DNA of 64,000 nt from Liolophura sinensis (taxonomy: Eukaryota; Mollusca; Polyplacophora; Chitonida; Chitonidae), in contig NC_088306.1 of NCBI RefSeq assembly GCF_032854445.1, positions 7,005,924 to 7,069,923 on the forward strand, written 5' to 3'. A program made the position numbers and the translations under genes. The notes beneath the pieces were generated by a model. It ran no database searches. It saw only the letters and a program-made list of their open reading frames with translations, and had not been told where the DNA came from. Position 1 is the first letter of the stretch. Every line of letters begins with the position of its first letter. Positions 46,626 through 58,873 of the stretch are shown here, in pieces.

Positions 46626-47043
46626 ACAAGTTACCATTTACCCAATAAGAAAAAATTCCATGTGAAACAAATTCCATGTGTCGTCCCTAATCCAAAGCAT
46701 CTCTTTTTTATCAGTCGTTTTTGTCGTCGTGTTGCTGTTATAACTGATTCAGTTGAGCCTTATACTTTCTCACTACTTCAAGCTTATAGCCGACAGGCGG
46801 TGTGGCTGAACGACTGACTTATTGCAGTTGATTTATCTTGGTAGACAAGACAGTTGCCAGTTATGTGCTTACCCCGACGTCCTCGTCCAAGGTATAGGGA
46901 TTAACCTATCAAAGCCTGCTGTGATGGACTGTATATGTAAGGAAAGAACGACTAAACTTCTGAATCGATTTCAAAATTCCTAACCTTTGTTACTTAGCTG
47001 ATATCAAATGCCAATACCTGGTAGACTCTCCGATGATATGTAT
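46626..47043. other. No recognisable feature
   Basis: Unique-looking sequence without long frames. Confidence 0.4.
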
Positions 47044-47311
47044 GTTTACTTTATTTATTTATTTATTTGATTGGTGTTTTACGCCGTACTCAAGAATATT
47101 TCACTTATACGACGGCGGCCAGCAATATGGTGGGTGGAAACCGGGCACAGCCGGGGGAAAACCCACGACCATCCGCAGGTTGTTGCAAGACCCTCCCACG
47201 TACGGCCGGAGAGGAAGCCAGCATGAGCTGGACTTGAACTCAGAGCGACCGCATTGGTGAGAGGCTACTGGGTCATTACGCTGCGCCAGCGTGCTAACAG
47301 ACTGAGCCCCA
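47044..47311 (-). mobile_element. Family A SINE, full length
   Basis: The minus strand runs from 'ggggctcagtctgttagca' through the B-box region 'gagttcaagtccagctca', 'cggatggtcgtgggttttc' and 'ttgctggccgccgtcgta' to 'acggcgtaaaacaccaatca' and an (ATAA)n tail. It is one of the best preserved copies. Confidence 0.93.
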
Positions 47312-49195
47312 ATCTAACAGATAATAAAATAAACGAAAGATGGACGGAGATTTTCTAAACAAATGTTTTCTATAACAAACAGTATAACATACCATCTTTA
47401 TTCATAATCAGAAGAGCCTGTAGACAAGAATCTCCGATTTCGACGTATATCTTTAAACTGTGCGTTGGGATTTTCAGCAATATAATAGGAAATGATGAAA
47501 AAAAGGGTAGAAACAAACATAGAACTAAATATAAAACCAGTCAATATGCTGGCGACACGCAACAAATTCTGGAATCATCCAGAAACACCTTAGAACAAAC
47601 ATTAAACTTCCCATGCTTATATTTTAAATACTCGTGGCTAAACATTAATAATTGAACAAAGAACAGTTTAGATGGGATAATTTTCTGGGCCAATGTTAAA
47701 ATATGGCTGCGTGAATGAATTAAACATATTAGGAATTTAACTTCTTTCATATCATTTGAAAAATTAGCTAGAAAATGAGTTTGCGAATGAAAAACCTTAA
47801 AGCAGCTCACAGATATTTCAATTTCTGTTTGGCATTTCGGGACACCCCAGGATCAATCCCGGGTCTGGTAATACCAAAGACTTTACAAAGGTATTTGCTG
47901 AACCTCAATCTCAATATAACATGTATAAAACAACTTTTCTAGGTAAATGTAACGGGTATGAAATCAATAAACACACTAGGCTTGCATATACAACTATCTT
48001 AAAAGAAAAAAAAAATTGAGGAAATTTGAATAAAACATTTTTCCTAGACGTTTGAACTTTTGAATAACCTTGTCCATCATACCAATTTTTGTCAAAAACC
48101 GTTTAGTATCCAACGTTTATGTAGAGATGTTACATACGAGCTTTACTGAAATCTGAAATAACAGTGTACTCGCAAACGTGATGACAATATTTCTTTACCC
48201 ATGGTTGGCCTTTCAGCGACTTTGGCCTTGACCTCAGTATGACCGGCATGAAAGAAGCACGCTGCAAAAAGGCAGCGGTGGGGATAATTCCCGATTAAAG
48301 CTACAAAAGCATTCCCCTCAGTGGGGGCTGTTTGTTTACGTTCCAAGAATAGTGCAATTAAAGCGAGAATTCCAAAAACTGAGACAATAATACCTAATTC
48401 GCCTTGGTTACATAACCGTTATAAAATCCTTGCCAATCTCTAAACCACTCAGATTTTCTTATCATTATCTTACCAGCGCTGCATGTTCTAAAAAAGATAT
48501 TAATAGTTTACTTGATAAATAAGAGACAGCAATGATAAAAAAGGATGCCTATGGGGGTTTAAAAAAGATTAATATTATGCTTGTTGTCGACTCTTTAAAA
48601 TTCAAGGCTGTTTTTTTTTTTATACAAAATAAATGTCAAAGAATTACGATGACACCTGTACATTACCAGATATGGAAGTGCGTTGGAGGCAGATATACAT
48701 TTCAAACATATGTTCGAGACAACAAAACTCCGTTCTGAATTGAAATGCTTGAAGCTTGGGCATTTTTGTGTCGAAAATCGGGAGAGGCCATCAAAAAACA
48801 TGCCATATTCTTATGGTTCATCGCATATTTTTAAAACCCATCTATTACATTTAGAACTGCTATAAAACTGTCATTTACGGATGTCATATAAATATTAATG
48901 GTGACATATTGCCAGTGCTGAAGACATGAATGAAACATTTGAAAAAAATTTAAGATTACAGTAAACAAGTTGTTCATTGAATAAACAGATGTTCAACAGT
49001 GCGAACGGAAGTGAGTGTGAAAGTATGATGGTTAGGTGTAGTTAGTGTTCTGATGGGTGGAAACAACATGGACATGTAAGAGTTCATGCTTGGGAAACCA
49101 TAATGAACAAATGAATGATTATGCTTAAAATCACATACATGTGGGTATTATTTCTGCAATATCCAACATAACAATTTCAACAACCTAGTGAATGA
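47312..49195. other. No gene; one B-box-like site near 47850
   Basis: AT-rich unique-looking DNA. 'ggatcaatcccgggtctgg' near 47850 resembles a SINE/tRNA B box, but no A box or tail could be paired with it. Confidence 0.4.
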
Positions 49196-49199
49196 ATTG

Positions 49200-49515
49200 C
49201 TCGCTTTTCTATTCGACGCACGGGTTAATCCCAGCCCTCGGGAAAAAATTCATTGATTCCCAAAGTCTGTTTGTGGTTTTCGTGGCAATAAGCGATCGAC
49301 GACACTCGTGTGTCCCGTCTGTGCAGTCAAAGGTTCTCTGAAGCCCACTGTCTTCCAACACCATGTGCATATCTGTACCTCACATGTGGGAATGTTCGTT
49401 TGCAAATTGTCAAAAGTCGGTGGTTTCCTTGAGCATTCCGGTTCCCTCCACCTGTAAAACAGACCGCTATCATGCTAATGAAAACTCTTGGTCATGGCGC
49501 TAAGAATAATCCTCT
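49200..49515 (+). mobile_element. Family B SINE
   Basis: 'gacgcacgggttaatcccag' is a B-box-like region. The body has 'accatgtgcatatctgtacc', 'caaaagtcggtggtttcctt' and 'ccggttccctccacctgtaa', ending 'aactcttggtcatggcgcta'. This copy preserves the 3' part best. Confidence 0.65.
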
Positions 49516-50914
49516 TGAATAAATAGCTAAATATACGCCTAATGTGCGGTTGAGGATTTAATTACTTCAATCGCCAACGACATCGTCAACTTGAAATATA
49601 GAATCAAACTTGTAGATGCTTGTCCGAACATACCAATGTCTAGACCGTCAACCTGGATATGCCGGATGCCATAACAAGCCGCACAGTCACGAGCAATTCC
49701 TGCTCCAGAGATTCTGTGTGTTAATCGATAAGGCCTAGCACGGTAACTCGTGAAAAACTAAGTATGACTTCTAGACATACTAAGAGAGTAAGCACTAAGT
49801 TAATAACAAGTGAAATTTATGGAGTTTGTTATGGACTTGATCGCCCTAAGTTCATCCTACAGAATGCGACTATGTACTAAAAATCTTAAGTTTTAGATGT
49901 AAGCCTATTATATATAAATTTATTAAGCGCGTCTTTAGCTTCATTGTCCCCGATCGTGTTTCGTGCAAACTAACAATGGCATGATATCCAACAGAATGTA
50001 ACAATCTTTTAACATTTTACTAGACAGTACTGCAGGTTCTCTTAATTTGATCTAAAAGCCAGCAGTTGATAAACCTGTAAATGTAGAAGGGTGGTAATCT
50101 GGGAGTACACTGCGCATGCTCACCGTGCTAAACATATCTAATTACATGTAACAAGAAGACTGTAGGTCAAAATGAATTGAACTCGCCACTGTTAACAAAT
50201 GAACACGCACTATTTTCCAAGGCTGTGTGGAATGTTTACTTAATTACCCCTCGGCTGAGCGGATACAATACATATGCTTGAGTTGACAATCCCTCTGAGA
50301 GCAGATTGGATGTTTTATTGCTGTTGATGAAAAGACGATTTATTTTCCTTGCCCTTGTGATTGCTCACCCTAGCGGGAGAGTGAAGTAAATAGCCTATTC
50401 CACTCGGTGATCCATTAGATTAAGCAACATAACGCGTTGAAGCGGGTAGGCTTTCCAGGAACCATAAAAGTGTCCATTGCAAAAGGGGTGATCGCGCCTG
50501 TTATGGTCCGCCAGACAATGACTCGTATCTCTCAGGGGATTATGTTATGATAAACACCCTTTGAATTCCATTTCTAGGAAAATGATGATAGTTACAGACA
50601 ACGTAACTCTTCTACGCCTGGCTCATTTTTCTACACGTACTCGCAGTTCGTACTAGTCAAGACGCATGCACCGCTTCACATGCTCGCTTCATATCAGTAC
50701 AGAACACCACTACACTAAAAGGTAATATGTTAAATTCACAGTGTATCAAGCTTTCTCAGTAATGGCAAAACAGATTAGAGAAAACTGCTACAAACCACTG
50801 TATTTTTATGTGATAAAACGTATTCAGTTACAACTATTCCAACAAAAAACCTTTGTGCATGTATTTGTGTTTTTCATAAGACTTGTTGCAATGCCATAAT
50901 CTATTCTGTCATCA
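49516..50914. other. No recognisable feature
   Basis: Unique-looking DNA with no long open frames. Confidence 0.4.
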
Positions 50915-50975
50915 CTCGACGTATAAGTGAAATATTCTTCAGTACGGCGTAAAACACCAATCAAATAAATAAATA
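50915..50975 (+). mobile_element. Family A SINE 3' fragment
   Basis: 'cgtataagtgaaatattctt' and 'acggcgtaaaacaccaatca' followed by (AAAT)n; only the last ~60 bp are present. Confidence 0.85.
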
Positions 50976-51700
50976 ATAATACTGTCATCTCTCAGAATTT
51001 AACAATTGTGTTATCTTTGACACAGTCGATATCAGGGAGTGGAAATTTTTGTGGAGAAGACATGAACAACGCCATCTGTCATCAGGTTCACAGTGATGAG
51101 GCAAGAAGTTGTGTCAGAAGAACAAAAACTACCACTTAACATATGCATTCCCTATGACTCAATGTATATGGAAAAAATGATTTCGTTTACAACACTTGAA
51201 TGATGAAAATAGATCCATGTGAGGACATGAGTGGTGAGGCTAAGAGTAATGGCCACCATTTAACAAATTTTGTCCACAAATATCATTTTCAAAGACATAA
51301 ATCAACAATATTCTACACATCATGTGCCCTCCGCTCTTTTATCTAGTGCTGCTTTACTGAGACGACTTGAACCCGGGACGCCCATCAGAGCCATTATAAT
51401 GATACAAGTCAACCAGTCTTTGCGCTACCCCCTTAATGCTGAACGCCAATGCGAGCAAGTTAGAACCTTCTCTATTATGGTCCAAGGTGTGACCCGCCCT
51501 TGAAGGGGATCCTCTACCAGCTATTGGGGTCGGTCAGATAAAATATTCTAAAAGCCATAATTTTTGAAATAAATAAAATAAATACCCCCCCCCTCCTAAA
51601 ATAGACCTATGCATAAACCAGGAATCTGCTAATGGAGTAAGCACCCCCAAGACCTGGTCCCCTTGCATTGCTTGAATGGTATTGTATGTTATATGTGATC
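50976..51700. other. Possible degenerate SINE near 51355-51540, otherwise nothing
   Basis: 'cttgaacccgggacgc' near 51367 read on the minus strand resembles a tRNA B box. No full SINE structure could be traced. Confidence 0.3.
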
Positions 51701-51714
51701 AAACACCATTTTGA

Positions 51715-51835
51715 GTAATACAATACAAGTGACGTCTTATAAATTGCAATTAACATCACTGATTTTTTTTACTTAATTCTGCTTTACCCCCAATGTTAAA
51801 GGGCATGTAATTTGCTACTATTTAAGCATCATCTT
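51715..51835 (-). repeat. Family M fragment
   Basis: The minus strand contains 'aaagcagaattaagtaaaaa' and 'gatgttaattgcaatttata', the 3' half of family M. A DR1-like 'tgacggctggtttacgaatg' follows at 51840. Confidence 0.7.
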
Positions 51836-52888
51836 AGTTGACGGCTGGTTTACGAATGTCGACGCATTGAATCACACTGTCATCGCTGCTCTGGTCTATG
51901 GCTTTGCCTATGCTGTACGTATAAAATTATATTATTTTTTATTTGATGTAATGAAAATAGAATAAAAATTGATCACAGCAGTGATGTCTGCTGACATTCT
52001 GCAGACAACATGCATGTACGATCGAAGACACCCCCAACCCCTCTTTCAACCCCTAAACAAGATGACTCCTGGTTCATGACTTGACTTCACATTTAGCACG
52101 TCATCATGGTTTACAGGCGACCGCACCCTGAGCTACGTGTTATGACGTTAAGACAAACAGTTATCTGTACCGGTATAACCTCTCGGTCTACTAATCCATC
52201 AATAGTGGATTGTTGTCACGTAACGTCCACACGTCTTACTCCTAAAAAATCCTGCATAAACAACAGGTGCGTCACTGCGCTAGGCTACTAGGCTTACATG
52301 CCAATATTTTAAAGTGACTTTTCAATTTAAATCAATTCCAAAAAGCTTATAGCGGTAATGGTGCGCGTTGCTGACTAAGTACAATCGTGACAGGGCAGTT
52401 TGGAGGGCACTTTGCTAAGGGAACATGTCGAACAACCGTCACTTTTAAGCAAGGCTCCTAGTCACTGACAGAATACCGGAAGCCTTCCCATCGGTGCGCG
52501 TACTGGACACCAGATGCAGAGAGATATTGCTTTGATCAGTGCAGCATCCAATCACAATGAGCGGTGACAAGGTCACGTGCTTACTGTAAGTGTCGGGGCT
52601 GTATCCTCTAAACAAAATTTAAGCACAAATCCGCGAAATTAGTCGCACAGTGCTTTATACTGCACAATCCGGATTCATCGATAACGAGAGGAAGGACATA
52701 TTGCTAAACCAATGAACTGTTAATTATGTGTGTGTATTGTCGTCTTAGTCACAGGTACATGTACATAGAATCTGACAAGAATTGAGTTAGAGGCTGATCC
52801 TTCTTCGCTCTCTCATCTCCTAGTTCAGCTGATTGATTTGTTCTTGACTATCGTGCTGCAAATTTGGTAATTGTATGCCATTACACGT
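51836..52888. other. No recognisable feature beyond a DR1-like motif at the left edge
   Basis: Unique-looking. No gene was detected. Confidence 0.4.
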
Positions 52889-53020
52889 AAGCCTAACTGA
52901 GGTAAATTGACTCGAGGCCATATTTCACCGGTTTCGTCTCTACATTTGCCAGGTATCACATTTTCATATCACATATTTTATGTATGCATTTTCATATCAT
53001 ATATTTTATGTAGGCCCTAC
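52889..53020 (-). repeat. Family M 5' fragment followed by a short tandem duplication
   Basis: 52889-52968 on the minus strand is the 5' half of family M ('ggtgaaatatggcctcgagt', 'caatttacctcagttaggc'). Next, 'cattttcatatca...attttatgta' is present twice (about 52957-53015). Confidence 0.6.
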
Positions 53021-53501
53021 ATTTGGTGGCCTGTTATAAAATCGCACTCTACGTATTATTGTATCTAAGCGTGTACCTTAGTTGTCATTATTTTAGGGCA
53101 AAACCTAAATTATTTTAGGGCAGCTTAACCTACTGCGATGGTGCATATTATGCTATTTTGCACTTAATAGGAGATAGTAGCGTGTACTGTTTAACCTAAG
53201 ACATATCGTCGCATTGGCCATACTGATGCATTTTCACATCATTTTGTTTCAAGCGTTGTTGTGTAGGCCTAATTTAAATTGCAGTTTTCAGTTTTTCCCA
53301 ATGCTTGATGCGAGATTCAGTAAATATTAGTTTAGACTGCAATAAAAACCTGTTAGTTTAACGTTTGAGAAAAGAGACAGAGTTCCGAGTCAAAGTCAGC
53401 CCATACAAGATAGATAATAAGAATCGTAAGTATATACAGCCTACCTATTTGCGCAATGTTATGATCTCAATGGTAGTCTAAATCTGTTTAATTTCATTTA
53501 G
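53021..53501. other. No recognisable feature
   Basis: Includes a small repeated 'attattttagggca' near 53090-53122. Nothing else was found. Confidence 0.4.
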
Positions 53502-53737
53502 GCAGCACATTTACGTGCAATGAAGGTGGCGCTGTAACTCACGGCTTCCCCAGGGAAACGAAGCAAAAATTGTCACATCTGGGAGGATTTATGCTGGAAG
53601 CTGGAGAAGAAGACAAGGCAGATCCAACCAACCGAACTTATACAAGCGACATGAACGTTCTTATATTTCACACCCACAACAATTCTCACGTGCTAATCTG
53701 ACTTGCGACTTCTCGCCCCAAGCGCTGCACTACTAAG
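53502..53737 (+). ncRNA. Candidate spliced exon, non-coding or UTR (weak)
   Basis: A pyrimidine-rich 'tttaatttcatttag' ends at 53501 and a strong donor 'ctaag|gtaagatt' begins at 53738, defining a 236-bp possible internal exon that is GC-richer than its flanks. All three frames contain stops, so it would be non-coding or 5' UTR. No partner exon is proven; the candidate coding exon at 56416 is on the same strand. Confidence 0.18.
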
Positions 53738-54331
53738 GTAAGATTGGGCATGGTACGAGTGTGCACTCCACTTAACAACAAACACAAACTCGTTTGCGTA
53801 ATCTAGATGTTAGACCTGCCCCACTGATTAGAAATGCGGATCTTATCCGGCCCTAAATATATCAGATCAGCTGGCGTAAGCACATCCATTATTCGAGATG
53901 AATTGTGCATGTATCCAACCATGCCAATCCGTTACAAACATTTCTCCAATTCGATGTTTGTATTGTATAATAAAATCTATGCATCCAAACACACTCGTAT
54001 AGCAGACGTCAACCTAGATGGATGTTTCAGGTCAATAATCGCTATGCCAATTCCCCAATACGACGTTTAGCACAAACCACAAAAGAATTGAGAAAGTAGG
54101 CCTATATAAGTACGAAAAAAGACGGAATAATGGAAGCAGTCGACAGTTTTCAGTGATGTTGGAAACACGCAAGTTATGTTCTAGGCGAAGGAATGAAATC
54201 AGTCTGGAACGAACATTTTGAATTTAGCGCGTTACTTATAAACTTATTCGTCACTGCCCTAGGTTTACCCTGTATATGCAGTAATTATTTCATATTTTAA
54301 GCTACTATGGCTGTTACAAGCCACCAACTTC
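53738..54331. other. No recognisable feature
   Basis: Unique-looking sequence before the AT palindrome. Confidence 0.4.
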
Positions 54332-54357
54332 AGCAGAAAATGCTATGATAAAGCTGA

Positions 54358-54449
<92 letters not shown>

Positions 54450-54475
54450 TCAGCTTTATCATAGCATTTTCTGCT
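54332..54475. repeat. 144-bp AT-rich palindrome
   Basis: A 27-nt non-repetitive arm (54332-54358) is followed by a (AT)n tract centred on 'ataattat' and then the exact reverse complement of the arm (54449-54475). The right AT half is slightly longer than the left. The sequence can form a long hairpin or cruciform. Confidence 0.95.
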
Positions 54476-55124
54476 TTACTATCTACACATTGTGCATAGT
54501 CTTTAACAAATAATGCGCTTTTTCTGATCGCCATTATGAGTTTAAGTAAAATGGTCGTCTATATAAAAAAATGTAACATTAATATTCACATGTGTTAAAT
54601 TTTATGTTTTAAAATGTTTCCGCTAAACCCAAAGCCAAAGAAACTATACGGTACAAGCAAGAATAGACTATTTAATGGTATGGTGTTAGTATGTCTATGG
54701 ACTATAAACTTCAAACTCTGTACTCATGTTTTTTTGTTTTTTAATCTTTTTTCTGTTTTACCTGAAAGTCATTTGGAATCGATTATAGACAATTAGGGGC
54801 CACCGAGACATTAACAGTTCCCCAAGGGTAAGAAACACAGTAGGCTAGCTTTTCATTTTTTGTTTTACTCCATATTGCCCTGGTCCTGGCATGCGTACTA
54901 GCCTGACTTTATTTGATTATGCAGTGAATAAATGAGATTAAGCCTTCTAATTTCACGAAATCCTCATGACAGGCGTATGTGGTACAGCGTAGGCCTATAG
55001 CATGCAAATCTCTGAAACTTCATTTTGAAACATTTACATGTTTCAGCATGAGAGACACTCTAGTCCCCGGGGTGGAATGTACAGAAACTGGCCGTTAAAG
55101 TGAGTAACACATCATTTTGACCAT
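54476..55124. other. No recognisable feature
   Basis: AT-rich DNA with no gene recognised. Confidence 0.4.
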
Positions 55125-55345
55125 TGACATCTAGGAAATTGCAATTAACATCGCTGCGCTTTCTTTCATCTAATTCTGCTCATGTCGTGGTAGCGGGGTA
55201 TTATTTGCAACTATTTAAGCGTTCATGTAAAAGTAAGAATAAAACCCTGAGGTAAACTGACCGTATTTCACCGGTTACATGTGATCATTTGCCATCTATT
55301 ATTAGCTGATTTAACTCTCTGTGTTGTCGTATATTATACTAGAGC
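55125..55345 (-). repeat. Family M element
   Basis: The minus strand carries 'acatgtaaccggtgaaatac', 'cagtttacctcagggtttta', 'cttaaatagttgcaaataat' and 'gatgttaattgcaatttcct' in the family order. Confidence 0.75.
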
Positions 55346-55439
55346 TGTCTCGTGTAGGAGCGGATAAAAGGGTAAGCACCATTTGTTCGAAACATAACAT
55401 CGTTCTGTATGTGGGCATAACCCCGGAGTAGGTAAACGG

Positions 55440-55622
55440 GGAATCGCTTGGTGCTCAGCACTAAGAAGTTAGAGCAAGGAAACAGAATTGGTTTGCCCGG
55501 TGTCAGAATAATTTGACAGGTGTCATGTCTGGTGAGCTCGGCATAATACATCAGTGACGGCAGGTCTTTGGCAGCATGGACTCAACCTGTCACAAGAAGA
55601 CACAGTATATGTAGACACACCA
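55440..55622 (+). repeat. Dispersed repeat R, copy 1
   Basis: 'cgcttggtgctcagcactaa', 'gttagagcaaggaaaca' and 'cctgtcacaagaagacaca' match the copy at 63692-63830. Both have the layout of a short non-coding interspersed element. The class is unknown to me. Confidence 0.7.
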
Positions 55623-55646
55623 GCTTTGTGTTATTATGCCACCGAT

Positions 55647-55760
55647 CACACCCACACACAGCAGAACACTTCCCCCTCTTACTGAACACACCCACACACA
55701 TCAGTACACTTCTCCCTCTTACTGAACACACTCACACATATCAGTACACTTCTCCCTCTT
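55647..55760 (+). repeat. 40-bp minisatellite, nearly three copies
   Basis: Copies start at 55647, 55687 and 55727; each reads 'cacacccacacaca' (or similar), then 'acacttctccctctt'. It follows directly on repeat R. Confidence 0.9.
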
Positions 55761-56415
55761 GTGCTTTGTGCATGCGTTCAAACCAGTCCATACCTGCCAT
55801 TCTACTTGATAATGCTCCCAGCATATCGCACAGTTGCTCCGTCTGTGATTAGTCGTGCGTGAAGGCGCTCCTATAATCTTATGTGACTACCGTCCTTACA
55901 AATAATTAATTTACAGTATTGGTGTTTTGTGCTGTACCTAAGAATACTATACTAATATGTCGATGGTTTGTTTGGGCCTTCAAAACCCTCGATTTTCGAC
56001 AAATACTCAGCAAAATGTATGACCCACATGTCCAACTGAGCCAATGTAGGATTACAGCATAAGTTGACAATGTGAGCTTATCTTGGAAGTGATATTTACT
56101 GTAATGTGGATACGAACTTGCACAGTTGGCTTCGAGCCCTTAGTGCCTCTCTAACACCCAACACATAACCCTAAAACCCCATGCGTACTGGATGTATTAC
56201 AATATATCAGCCCTGCCGAGAGGTGTCAAAATCTCAGGTTAGGAACGATTTCAGGGCTTAAGTGAAAACAATTCTTACAAAGGTGACTGAATATGTACCA
56301 GCCAATCAGGTCAGCTCGGCCTGTTACATTGTGGATGAGTGGATACAGACAGTTTGATTGATACGGTCGGAATGCCTAGAGATCTACCATCAGTCACACA
56401 GTTTCCCCACCCCAG
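55761..56415. other. No recognisable feature; possible intron
   Basis: If the downstream exon candidate is real, this would be intronic. It ends in 'cacagtttccccaccccag', a good acceptor context. Confidence 0.35.
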
Positions 56416-56625
56416 TGCAAAAACCGACCGCTGAGGAAATCCGTTGCGAATATGTTTGGCCAAGTGTGGCAGGAGGATGGCTCCTGTGGACAGGACGTCA
56501 GGGGACTCCTAAACACAGGACGACAGGCCGACCGCTTCCAGCTGAGAAGGGCCACAGATGCCCCGTTCCTTCACAAGGGCAAGCGGATTGATGCATTTAG
56601 AACATCGAGAAACATGCATGTTTAA
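56416..56625 (+). CDS. Candidate terminal coding exon, unknown protein
   Basis: Preceded by a polypyrimidine tract and CAG (56413-56415), about 69 codons are open to TAA at 56623-56625. The translation has a protein-like mix of residues, including 'SVANMFGQVWQEDGSCGQDV' and 'FLHKGKRIDAFRTSRNM'. An AATAAA lies about 300 bp downstream (56927-56932). The acceptor, stop and polyadenylation signal together fit a last exon, but upstream exons are not identified and I recognise no family. Other frames across this GC-richer patch are also partly open, which weakens the case. Confidence 0.33.
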   Translation, partial: CKNRPLRKSVANMFGQVWQEDGSCGQDVRGLLNTGRQADRFQLRRATDAPFLHKGKRIDAFRTSRNMHV

Positions 56626-56926
56626 TAGAAGCCCCACTGAAGTTTTCAGTGCAATCTTGGACCCTTTCAATGACGAAGACTTGTCAAAGACTTTCACCCC
56701 ACGGAAAGGGTGGGAAACCACACAATTTCCAACACACACTGCCATCTCTTTAACAGACTGATCTTGTGATCTCAAGAATCACACCTTTCTATCGCGAAGT
56801 CTGTTCTTTATTGGCCAGTTTTTCTCCCTCTCCACTCTTTCTCACCATTTTAATTTCTCATTCACTCAGGCATTCCCCCACACCTCACCGAATAAGTCTC
56901 TGGTTCTTGACAATGGATTATATGTG

Positions 56927-56932
56927 AATAAA
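56927..56932 (+). terminator. Polyadenylation signal candidate
   Basis: AATAAA followed within 40 bp by a 'gtgtgtcgtgtcgg' GT-rich stretch, a typical downstream element. Confidence 0.35.
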
Positions 56933-58815
56933 GTACATGAGACCAGCCTTTAATAACAAAGGTGTGTCGTGTCGGTTAATAGATATTGCCGTGGACAACA
57001 TATCAGTTCATGTAATGCTATCTGGCCCAAAGTATTAGTTCACCATACTTCGAGGTCAAAATTAACAGTGGTTCATGTACTCAACCAAGTTAATTAAACT
57101 GAAATCTCTTCCTTATGAAGCTCTGTTTCTGACTATTGACCTTTTCTCAAGCACTTTTTGTACAGGAGTTTAAGCTCAGGAAAAATCTTACCCTAATCAG
57201 ATTGTTCGAAAGAATCCTTTAGAGTTGGTATATTTGATGTACTCATGTTAACTGAAATAAACATTAGCACTAATTAATAGCCTTCTCAACCATGTTAACT
57301 AAACTCATAACTGACGCTAATTATGGCTGTTCTTAGTGGAGAAAGAACAGGAATCCACAATTAACAAGTACCAATCCATAATTATCGTACCGTTGGTTGT
57401 GTTTAAGCACTGGTTAGGTCCATGTACCCATATGTGCTATAACTAGGCAGATCTTGGGTTTCCCTTTAGACAGCGTCCAGTCTAATTAGTACATGATATC
57501 AAATTTAGGAAATGCCATTTGGAAGTCCTATGTATATATTCTGCATATATTTTGTACTTGTCATGATGAACAAATCCTTCTAGGCTTCGGACTAACTGAC
57601 CAGTTCGCTCATCTGATCTTCAATCCATACGAACGTGTGTATCATATTCGCCCTTCACAATTACTGGCAGTTTTCACAATCAGTTTATTTGGGTCAATAG
57701 GGGCTTAAAGTAATGAGACAACACTTATCTTAACATATCGCGGGTGGCCTGGTCAAAGTTTATCACACCCGGAAGTATCTCTTATCTAAATACCAACCAG
57801 GAGCAATCGTTTTTGGTTTAGATTTTCCCGAAGACTGTGTTACTAGTCTTACATGGTTGACAGTTGGCAGGTCAAAGTAGATAGGGTTTCCTTGTAGGCA
57901 TGATTTTGTTTCTTGACATCTTTTTTAAATAAACGTAACTCGGTTAATGGCATGCAATGAAAGAAAATGACTCGTAACATGGGCGGGTCAGGTAACCTAA
58001 TCTCTTGCAACGTGACACCGGAAAAAACATACAGAACATTGGTGAGAAATTAAGTTACGCGGAAAACCTTTGTCAAAAAATATTTCGCTGTTTGACAAGC
58101 AGATTTCTGTGCAAGGCGCCAGTCGAACTGTGAACGAAGTCCAGTCATGCACAGAGTGCGATAGAGTGGGCTGCTAATGTTATTATCTCTAGTTATCTTG
58201 TCAAATAGGTCGACGAGATAAAAAGAAATTTTTATGGAAGTATATAAAATAAAATCTTTCAATTTTAAACGTTTTGGTTGCAAATAGATACGTATATCAG
58301 AGCTTTAAAATAATGTAAATACATGGCTATTATCATTATGCATTCAGTCACAATTCAGGGAATCCATTATCTTTTATGTCATTGTTGTTTAATGCCTTTC
58401 TAAAGAATTCGGCCTTCTGTGGTATCAATTTTAGATACGGAGGTAACCGGAGTGCCCGGGTAAACTTTCAACTTCACCCCCTCGTTACTGACGAATTTTC
58501 CATATTTGACGTAAGGACATGCACACGGCCACACTAGTGCAGTGACTGCGAGACATCGGGAAAATTCCCAAGTTTAAACGTGTACCGTGTGATATCAGCC
58601 GTTTGAATGACAAGTATCTTCACAATTCAGCCACAACACGCAACCAAGTGGGGGCTTGTCAACATGATTTTAAACCAAATCTTGACCTCGTCGACTTTAC
58701 CTTGTCATCGAATCTTTTGCCAAACACTGATATTTCGTGTTTGTGACATTCCTGTCGAAGGCACCAGAAAATATTCGCTTTGAATGAATTAGTTTAAGCC
58801 CTAGAGGCAACCGGC
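56933..58815. other. No recognisable feature
   Basis: Unique-looking AT-rich DNA. The open frames at 57493-57708 and 58050-58283 show no known domain. Confidence 0.4.
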
Positions 58816-58817
58816 AC

Positions 58818-58873
58818 ATGCTGAGTGAAGTATTCTTGAATACGGCGTAAAACACCAATCAAATAAATATATT
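58818..58873 (+). mobile_element. Family A SINE 3' fragment
   Basis: 'gtgaagtattcttgaatacg' and 'gcgtaaaacaccaatcaaat'; only the 3' end is left. Confidence 0.8.

Noticed and set aside
47845-47865. tRNA gene suggested by a B-box-like site
   Set aside because: No matching A box, acceptor stem or cloverleaf could be drawn.
55647-55760. CRISPR-like array
   Set aside because: Contiguous tandem copies without spacers in a eukaryotic context.
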